Source of the DNA: Salminus brasiliensis
Lineage: Eukaryota > Chordata > Actinopteri > Characiformes > Bryconidae
DNA length: 64,000 nt
Direction of reading: 5' to 3'
Assembly: GCF_030463535.1 (NCBI RefSeq)
Contig: NC_132881.1
Coordinates: 9,780,526-9,844,525, forward strand
Shown: positions 58,340-64,000 of the stretch, one piece after another
How the letters are laid out: every line of letters starts with the position of its first letter
Position numbering within the stretch: position 1 is the stretch's first letter
Made by a program: the position numbers and the translations under genes
Notes under the pieces: model-generated
Databases searched by the model: none
Told to the model about the DNA's origin: nothing
The model's input: the letters and a program-made list of their open reading frames with translations, nothing else

Positions 58340-58789
58340 TTACAAAAGTCTCGCAATATGAAAGATATTTACATTATGTTCCGTTAAAAAAGACAACAAA
58401 GAGTCAATTGTTTTTTCAACATCCACATTTTCCTTGTTTATCATTTTCAAAACACACACGTCGGTTACATAGGTAAAGATACATAGTAAGTGACCGGAGT
58501 TATATTCGGTTGATATTTCAAACATATGAGACAAAACGTGATGCATATATTCGTGTAAGGGGTATGAACTATTTGCCGCAACAGAAATTAAAATGTTCCA
58601 ATTCGAGGATGAAGATCGCACAACTTCCATTTTTCTGTCTAATTTTGATAAAGCGTCATCTGCGGAAATTTGTCTCAGACACGTTTCATCATGGACTCGC
58701 AGTTCAATCATTTTGCGGAGCAGAGATTTACCCCGGGTCCTCAGGCATTTCTTGGAGAAGGATTTGGCGGAAGAGACGATGATACCCAT
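58340..58789 (-). CDS. unrecognised 149-aa Maverick protein
   Basis: Starts at the ATG at 58789 (MGIIVSSAKS), overlapping the 3' end of the upstream gene. It is mostly helical in appearance: LRTRGKSLLRKMIELRV, then LHEYMHHVLSHMFEIS, then YNSGHLLCIFTYVTDVCVLK and a final helix. The NSGHLLCIFTYV piece sits where a Bcl-2 family BH1 region might be, but I cannot support that by sequence alone. It is intact, and lies between the integrase and the Cys/His protein in the same direction. Confidence 0.55.
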   Translation of the reverse strand: MGIIVSSAKSFSKKCLRTRGKSLLRKMIELRVHDETCLRQISADDALSKLDRKMEVVRSSSSNWNILISVAANSSYPLHEYMHHVLSHMFEISTEYNSGHLLCIFTYVTDVCVLKMINKENVDVEKTIDSLLSFLTEHNVNIFHIARLL

Positions 58790-59290
58790 GTCAGAGACGG
58801 TTCAAGGGGGTCCAGAGAGCAATGAAAGTTCCAATAGTCGATAATATCTTCTTTCACTCCATCGTTGTAAACAGTTGCAGTTTTGTCCTTGATCTCTTGC
58901 AGAGATGTTTTGAAGTCATGTTCATCTCGTAATTCGCACACGACCGTTTCAGCAACGGTTTGGAGTTTTTCCAAAGTCGGAAACAGCCAACAGCCTTTTA
59001 GCGTTAAAGTGTAGGTACAGATCTTCAGGCTCAAACAAGCAGGTGTGCTGTAATTGGCTGGGGTGGTCGATGGCGCATCCATTGCAGTTTTCACGCATAT
59101 CACTTTCAATGATTTTGTCCATCAGATCACCCGTCACAGCACGGATGATGGAAAGCACAGCCGAACTTACACAACCGTCGATTTCCACCATCGCTTCAGT
59201 CTGAGGTAAATCAGAGGAAATGTTTTCCGTGTTAGGAACGTAGGAATACAAGTTTAAGAGTTCCTTGATGACCGGTACAAGGATCTGACT
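58741..59290 (-). pseudogene. Cys/His-rich Maverick protein (GC-x-DHPSQ type), frameshifted
   Basis: The open stretch directly after the TAA at 59291 reads ILVPVIKELLNLYSYVP, MVEIDGCVSSAVLSIIR and then NGCAIDHPSQLQHTCLF, a Cys/His pattern I recall from Mavericks of many animals (likely metal-binding). The frame is lost near 58985 and the C-terminus continues in another frame (LEKLQTVAETVVCELRDEHD) to 58741. No ATG lies near its beginning, and it is in the same frame as the gene upstream, so the two may once have been one protein. Confidence 0.65.
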
Positions 59291-60001
59291 TTATACTCTG
59301 CGTTCTGGGGTGTGGGTCACAACTTTGACTCCGCCCCCAACCTCTTTCACAAACACACGATTGATTTCCAGATCGTGAACCTTTACAAACGGATAGCTGA
59401 TGTTGGAATCAAAATGATCATTCAGTCTCATTTTTAATCTCTCCATACCTTTGATTCGTTCCAGCTCATCAAACAATCGTTCGACGTTTCCGACAAAATC
59501 TTCATATATCTCTTTCCAGTCATCCCACTGTACCGTCACGTGGTAATCTTTTTTTTCAAGCAAAACGTCGCTCGCTGAGCGCTTGTGGTTGTGCAAGGTA
59601 GACAGACATATGGCGTTGGATCCGTCCTCATCGCCGAAGGCTTGTAAGCCAAAAGTGTATGACGATGCTTGGCCTGGTGGTTTCCAGGGTGTTATGAGTA
59701 TTGTAAATACAGGACTAGTACCCTTAGGTCTGTTTTTCATAAAATTGTTCAATTCAGCAGTGCGCTTCTTGAAATTACCCCAGTCATAGCGATGCAAGGT
59801 GAAATGGGTAGCTGTGTCTTCCACTCTTGACGTCGCTCCGCTGTACAACACAACTCTGTCATTTTCTTGATCAAAATAGAACCCGAAATAACCGCCTTTA
59901 GACAAACGCCACGCATGAATCGTGTCTGTGTCTTTCAAGCGCATTTTTGTTCTTGCTAGGGTCGGTCGTATTTTTTTGGGTGCATCTGTGACAGAAGCCA
60001 T
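59291..60001 (-). CDS. terminal Maverick gene, right copy (236 aa)
   Basis: Starts MASVTDAPKK within the right inverted repeat. The first 75 residues match the left copy (LKDTDTIHAWRLS, GGYFGFYFDQEND), and then it continues through PVFTILITPWKPPG, a central block and HDFEINRV-like sequence to PERRV and TAA at 59291-59293. No domain recognised. The same frame continues past the stop into the Cys/His protein. The promoter region is shared with the left copy. Confidence 0.75.
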   Translation of the reverse strand: MASVTDAPKKIRPTLARTKMRLKDTDTIHAWRLSKGGYFGFYFDQENDRVVLYSGATSRVEDTATHFTLHRYDWGNFKKRTAELNNFMKNRPKGTSPVFTILITPWKPPGQASSYTFGLQAFGDEDGSNAICLSTLHNHKRSASDVLLEKKDYHVTVQWDDWKEIYEDFVGNVERLFDELERIKGMERLKMRLNDHFDSNISYPFVKVHDLEINRVFVKEVGGGVKVVTHTPERRV

Positions 60002-60202
60002 GATTATTACGGCTATCTTCTAACCCTAACCGCCGCACAAACACTGACCCTTTAAATCCTTCGGCCTACAGGGCCTATTGAATGAATAGGTGGAGACTTA
60101 TGACGTTGCATACTCTGATTTGCTCGATCGTATGTATCTCGGCCACCTGATTGGGCGCCTTTTTTAAATGATGTTACCGAATCATTGCGTGTAATATGTG
60201 AC
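59830..60202 (-). repeat. right terminal inverted repeat of the Maverick
   Basis: Complement of 47772-48120. Its outer end reads TGTAATATGTGAC and meets the tRNA-array text (CACAAATATG) at 60204. It contains CGATCGTATGTATCTCGGCC and the shared upstream region of the terminal gene. Confidence 0.9.
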
Positions 60203-60351
60203 ACACAAATATGTTCCAATACCCCAACATCAAACAGAATATTTCTGAAAGTTTGAAATTGCTATTAATTAGGTAAAAAGACTAGAGAAAATCTTGCAAA
60301 TAAAAGTACAAAAAGGTAGTAGGCAGAGCTATAAAGAAGAGGAAACACTCT

Positions 60352-60441
60352 TGACTCTGGTGGGACTCGATCCCACAACCATTGAATTGCTCCAGCTATT
60401 CATCTAGAAGTCCAATGCGCTATCCACTGCTACACAGAGCC
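60352..60441 (-). pseudogene. tRNA-Arg(TCT)-like, degenerate
   Basis: The anticodon TCT and intron are kept. The D stem is mispaired (TGTAGCAGTGG) and the T-loop begins ATCGAGT instead of TTCGAGT. Confidence 0.65.
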
Positions 60442-60677
60442 CAAGTGAAGAAACTGGTTCCTTGGCCAACCTTCCTATAAAATAACAGTAGTGCTGCTAA
60501 TATTTGAGGCAAATAATGAATTTACTATGCATATGTAAATCCCAGTGGTCTGATGATTATCTGCAAGTCTAAGCACACACCAAAGCTCTGCATACTGTTA
60601 GTCATAGTCTGACTCCAATAAAAAAAGGGTTGATTCACTCATTGTAGCAGTTACTGATTAAAGATTACCCAAGGAAA

Positions 60678-60751
60678 AGGCACCGCTGGGATTCTAACCC
60701 AGGATCTCCTGTTTACTAGACAGGCGCTATAACCAATTAAGCCACGGCGCC
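60678..60751 (-). pseudogene. tRNA-Thr(AGT)-like with T-loop change
   Basis: Stems and AGT anticodon are sound, but the T-loop reads TTAGAAT, losing the invariant C56. TTTT follows. It may be weakly functional or dead. Confidence 0.6.
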
Positions 60752-61274
60752 CTACCTGACTGGTTTTCTATATCAACACAATATAGCTTCAGGCAAACTC
60801 AAAAACATTCTCTTGCATACAAACTTTACACAGACAGCAAAAACAACTTCCCTGATTAGGAACCTCTGCATTTTCCAGAAACAAATAACATCAACTCTGA
60901 AAGCTTGTCTCAATTGCTTAAACCTATCATATACATGTACAGAGTACTAGACCTTGTCACGCAGAATGTACACACAAAACTTAGCATCTTTTGTTTACCC
61001 TTCAGGTTCCGTTTAAACATCTTTTAATGGATCAGCAAACATCATTCTGATTCAGAAAAGGCTAAAATCCTACATTTCAAACTGCTTCATCTCACTTTTC
61101 ACAAATACATGCAGAATCTTCTGCAGCACAAATATGTTCCAATACCCCAACATCAAACAGAATATTTCTGAAAGTTTGAAATTGCTATTAATTAGGTAAA
61201 AAGACTAGAGAAAATCTTGCAAATAAAAGTACAAAAAGGTAGTAGACAGAGCTATAAAGAAGAGGAAACACTCT

Positions 61275-61364
61275 CGACTCTGGTGGGACTCGAACCCACA
61301 ACCTTTGAATTGCTCCAGCTATTTATCTAGAAGACCAACACGCTATCCACTGTGACACAGAGCC
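61275..61364 (-). pseudogene. tRNA-Arg(TCT)-like, degenerate
   Basis: The D stem is broken (TCAC against GCGT) and the anticodon stem weakened (TTGGTCTTCTA). The T arm is intact. Confidence 0.65.
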
Positions 61365-61600
61365 CAGGTGAAGAAATTGGTTCCTTGGCCAACCTTCCTA
61401 TAAAATAACAGTAGTGCTGCTAATATTTGAGGCAAATAATAAAATTACTATGCATATGTAAATCCCAGTGGTCTGATGATTATCTGCAAGTCTAAGCACA
61501 CACCAAAGCTCTGCATACTGTTAGTCAGAGTCTGACGCCAATAAAAAAAGGGTTGATTTACTCATTGTAGCAGTTACTGATTAAAGATTACCCAAGGAAA

Positions 61601-61674
61601 AGGCACCGCTGGGATTCTAACCCAGGATCTCCTGTTTACTAGACAGGCGCTATAAACAACTAAGCCACGGCACC
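61601..61674 (-). pseudogene. tRNA-Thr(AGT)-like with T-loop change
   Basis: Carries the same TTAGAAT T-loop as 60678-60751, so the change was copied with the unit. The anticodon is AGT. Confidence 0.6.
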
Positions 61675-62081
61675 CTACATGACTGGTTTTCTATATCAAC
61701 ACAATATAGCTTCAGGCAAACTCAAAAACATTCTCTTGCATACAAACTTTACACAGACAGCAAAAACAACTTCCCTGATTAGGAACCTCTGCATTTTCCA
61801 GAAACAAATAACATCAACTCTGAAAGCTTGTCTCAATTGCTTAAACCTATCATATACATGTACAGAGTACTAGACCTTGTCACGCAGAATGTACACACAA
61901 AACTTAGCATCTTTTGTTTATCCTTCAGGTTCCATTTAAACATCTTTTAATGGATCAGCAAACATCATTCTGATTCAGAAAAGGCTAAAATCTATTAATT
62001 AGGTAAAAAGACTAGAGAAAATCTTGCAAATAAAAGTACAAAAAGGTAGTAGACAGAGCTATAAAGAAGAGGAAACACTCT

Positions 62082-62171
62082 CGACTCTGGTGGGACTCGA
62101 ACCCACAACCTTTGAATTGCTCCAGCTATTTATCTAGAAGTCCAAAGCGCTATCCATTGCGCCACAGAGCC
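62082..62171 (-). tRNA. tRNA-Arg(TCT) with intron, intact
   Basis: Acceptor GGCTCTG/CAGAGTC, D arm GCGCAATGGATAGCGC, TTGGACTTCTA, a 17-nt intron, TTCAA, and T arm GGGTTCGAGTCCC are all consistent with a working gene. The intron follows the base after the anticodon, the standard place. It is the best Arg copy in the window. No T run lies within 40 nt. Confidence 0.85.
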
Positions 62172-62407
62172 CAGGCGAAGAAACTGGTTCCTTGGCCAAC
62201 CTTCCTATAAAATAACAGTAGTGCTGCTAATATTTGAGGCAAATAATAAATTTACTATGCATATGTAAATCCCAGTGGTCTGATGATTATCTGCAAGTCT
62301 AAGCACACACCAAAGCTCTGCATACTGTTAGTCATAGTCTGACGCCAATAAAAAAAGGGTTGATTTACTCATTGTAGCAGTTACTGATTAAAGATTACCC
62401 AAGGAAA

Positions 62408-62481
62408 AGGCACAGCTGGGATGCGAACCCAGGATCTCCTGTTTACTAGACAGGCGCTATAACCAACTAAGCCGCGGCACC
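62408..62481 (-). pseudogene. tRNA-Thr(AGT)-like, degenerate
   Basis: The anticodon is AGT. The acceptor has a mismatch (GCCG against CTGT) and the T-loop reads TTCGCAT, losing the conserved A58. Confidence 0.6.
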
Positions 62482-63004
62482 CTACCTGACTGGTTTTCTA
62501 TATCAACACAATATAGCTTCAGGCAAACTCAAAAACATTCTCTTGCATACAAACTTCACACAGACAGCAAAAAAAACTTCCCTGATTAGGAACCTCTGCA
62601 TTTTCCAGAAACAAATAACATCAACTCTGAAAGCTTGTCTCAATTGCTTAAACCTATCATACACATGTACAGAGTACTAGACCTTGTCACGCAGAATGTA
62701 CACACAAAACTTAGCATCTTTTGTTTACCCTTCAGGTTCCGTTTAAACATCTTTTAATGGATCAGTAAACATCATTCTGATTCAGAAAAGGCTAAAATCC
62801 TACATTTCAAACTGCTTCATCTCACTTTTCAAAAATACATGCAGAATCTTCTGCAGCACAAATATGTTCCAATACCCCAACATCAAACAGAATATTTCTG
62901 AAAGTTTGAAATTGCTATTAATTAGGTAAAAAGACTAGAGAAAATCTTGCAAATAAAAGTACAAAAAGGTAGTAGACAGAGCTATAAAGAAGAGGAAACA
63001 CTCT

Positions 63005-63094
63005 TGACTCTGGTGGGACTCGAACCCACAACCTTTGAATTGCTCCAGCTATTTATCTAGAAGTCCAATGCGCTATCCATTGCACCACAGAGCC
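63005..63094 (-). tRNA. tRNA-Arg(TCT) with intron
   Basis: Stems pair, with one G-U in the D arm (GTGC). The anticodon is TCT, the intron 17 nt and the T arm intact. The discriminator base is A rather than the G of the best copy. Confidence 0.75.
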
Positions 63095-63330
63095 CAGGTG
63101 AAGAAACTGGTTCCTTGGCCAACCTTTCTATAAAATAACAGTAGTGCTGCTAATATTTGAGGCAAATAATAAATTTACTATGCATATGTAAATCCCAGTG
63201 GTCTGATGATTATCTGCAAGTCTAAGCACACACCAAAGCTCTGCATACTGTTAGTCATAGTCTGACGCCAATAAAAAAAGGGTTGATTTACTCATTGTAG
63301 CAGTTACTGATTAAAGATTACCCAAGGAAA

Positions 63331-63404
63331 AGGCACCGCTGGGATTCGAACCCAGAATCTCCTGTTTACTAGACAGGCGCTATAACCAACTAAGCCGCGG
63401 CACC
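63331..63404 (-). tRNA. tRNA-Thr(AGT), intact
   Basis: Acceptor GGTGCCG/CGGTGCC, anticodon AGT and T arm GGGTTCGAATCCC are all sound, and TTTT follows directly. With 47046-47119 it is the best Thr copy. Confidence 0.85.
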
Positions 63405-63927
63405 CTACCTGACTGGTTTTTTATATCAACACAATATAGCTTCAGGAAAACTCAAAAACATTCTCTTGCATACAAACTTCACACAGACAGCAAAAACAAC
63501 TTCCCTGATTAGGAACCTCTGCATTTTCCAGAAACAAATAACATCAACTCTGAAAGCTTGTCTCAATTGCTTAAACCTATCATATACATGTACAGAGTAC
63601 TAGACCTTGTCACGCAGAATGTACACACAAAACTTAGCATCTTTTGTTTACCCTTCAGGTTCCGTTTAAACATCTTTTAATGGATCAGTAAACATCATTC
63701 TGATTCAGAAAAGGCTAAAATCCTACATTTCAAACTGCTTCATCTCACTTTTCACAAATACATGCAGAATCTTCTGCAGCACAAATATGTTCCAATACCC
63801 CAACATCAAACAGAATATTTCTGAAAGTTTGAAATTGCTATTAATTAGGTAAAAAGACTAGAGAAAATCTTGCAAATAAAAGTACTAAAAGGTAGTAGAC
63901 AGAGCTATAAAGAAGAGGAAACACTCT

Positions 63928-64000
63928 TGACTCTGGTGGGACTCAATCCCACAACCTTTGAATTGCTCCAGCTATTCATCTAGCAATCCAATGCGCTATC
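63928..64000 (-). pseudogene. tRNA-Arg-like, truncated by the window, anticodon changed
   Basis: The loop reads TTGCTA, so the anticodon would be GCT (a Ser anticodon) rather than TCT. The T-loop (ATTGAGT) is also altered. The 5' end lies outside the window. Confidence 0.6.

Larger units (their letters stand above)
47259..60203. mobile_element. Maverick/Polinton element within the tRNA array
   Basis: Carries the diagnostic set: protein-primed DNA polymerase B, packaging ATPase, adenain-like protease, major capsid, probable minor capsid, and a chromodomain integrase, between terminal inverted repeats. Gene order is convergent: plus-strand genes to 54239, minus-strand genes from 54376. About 12.4 kb lies between the clear inverted repeats (47772-60202), short for the family (often 15-20 kb), in line with the internal deletions seen. 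The extra 47259-47771 has no mirror on the right, so the right end may be truncated or the left segment may be a separate insert. The junctions show no target duplication and about 235 bp of the tRNA unit is missing. Confidence 0.93.
60204..64000 (-). repeat. tRNA-Thr/tRNA-Arg tandem array, right part
   Basis: Continues the 923-bp repeat of the left part, running off the window. One unit is 807 bp because 116 bp are missing near 61990 (GCTAAAATC joins CTATTAATTAGG). Unit phase places the Maverick inside one unit, with unit positions about 212-448 absent. Confidence 0.92.

Noticed and set aside
48162-59293. TAA reassigned to an amino acid in the Maverick
   Set aside because: TAA is also the normal end of most open genes here (polymerase, protease, integrase, both capsid-neighbour genes and the 253-residue gene), and deletions show the copy is decaying.

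Overview
The window looks like a repeat-rich stretch of a teleost fish nuclear genome. The signs are introns, tRNA genes (one type with an intron), Tc1, hAT, jockey/L2-type and L1-type elements, a tRNA-derived SINE, a fish-type endogenous retrovirus and a Maverick/Polinton element. I see no complete ordinary host protein gene. The species cannot be read from the sequence.

Layout. (1) 1-14106 is a tandem array of about 100 copies of a 138-bp unit. Each unit carries a splice donor, a branch-like motif, a pyrimidine tract and an acceptor, so it looks like one small exon plus one very short intron. Diverged, longer units follow at 14107-14880 and 21099-22250. The array leads into a terminal-exon-like segment with a poly(A) signal (22299-23285). 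(2) A minus-strand, 5'-truncated endogenous retrovirus (14881-21098) sits inside the diverged units. (3) 22.7-41.9 kb is AT-rich DNA with a broken Tc1 element, a clean hAT element with an 8-bp target duplication, an acttaagta-rich repeat, a SINE, older transposon pieces, and several mutually similar copies of a minus-strand gene fragment related to the 22.3-kb terminal exon. (4) 41.9-44.2 kb is a decayed LINE carrying a solo LTR with a 4-bp target duplication. (5) 44.2 kb to the end is a tandem array with a 923-bp period. Each unit carries a tRNA-Thr(AGT)-type and an intron-containing tRNA-Arg(TCT)-type sequence, both on the minus strand and in every state from intact to degenerate. (6) This tRNA array is interrupted at 47259-60203 by a Maverick/Polinton.

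The Maverick is the main object of interest. Its terminal inverted repeats each contain the start of a diverged copy of the same gene. Inward on the plus strand lie a multi-exon gene made of tiny phase-1 exons, a protein-primed DNA polymerase B, a packaging ATPase, a short conserved protein and a 253-residue protein. On the minus strand lie an adenain-like protease, the major capsid protein, a basic pVI-like protein, a probable minor capsid protein, a chromodomain integrase, an unrecognised 149-residue protein and a Cys/His-rich protein. Polymerase and capsid carry internal deletions, and five reading frames are cut by in-frame TAA codons. This copy is therefore defective, although integrase, protease, ATPase and several others remain open.
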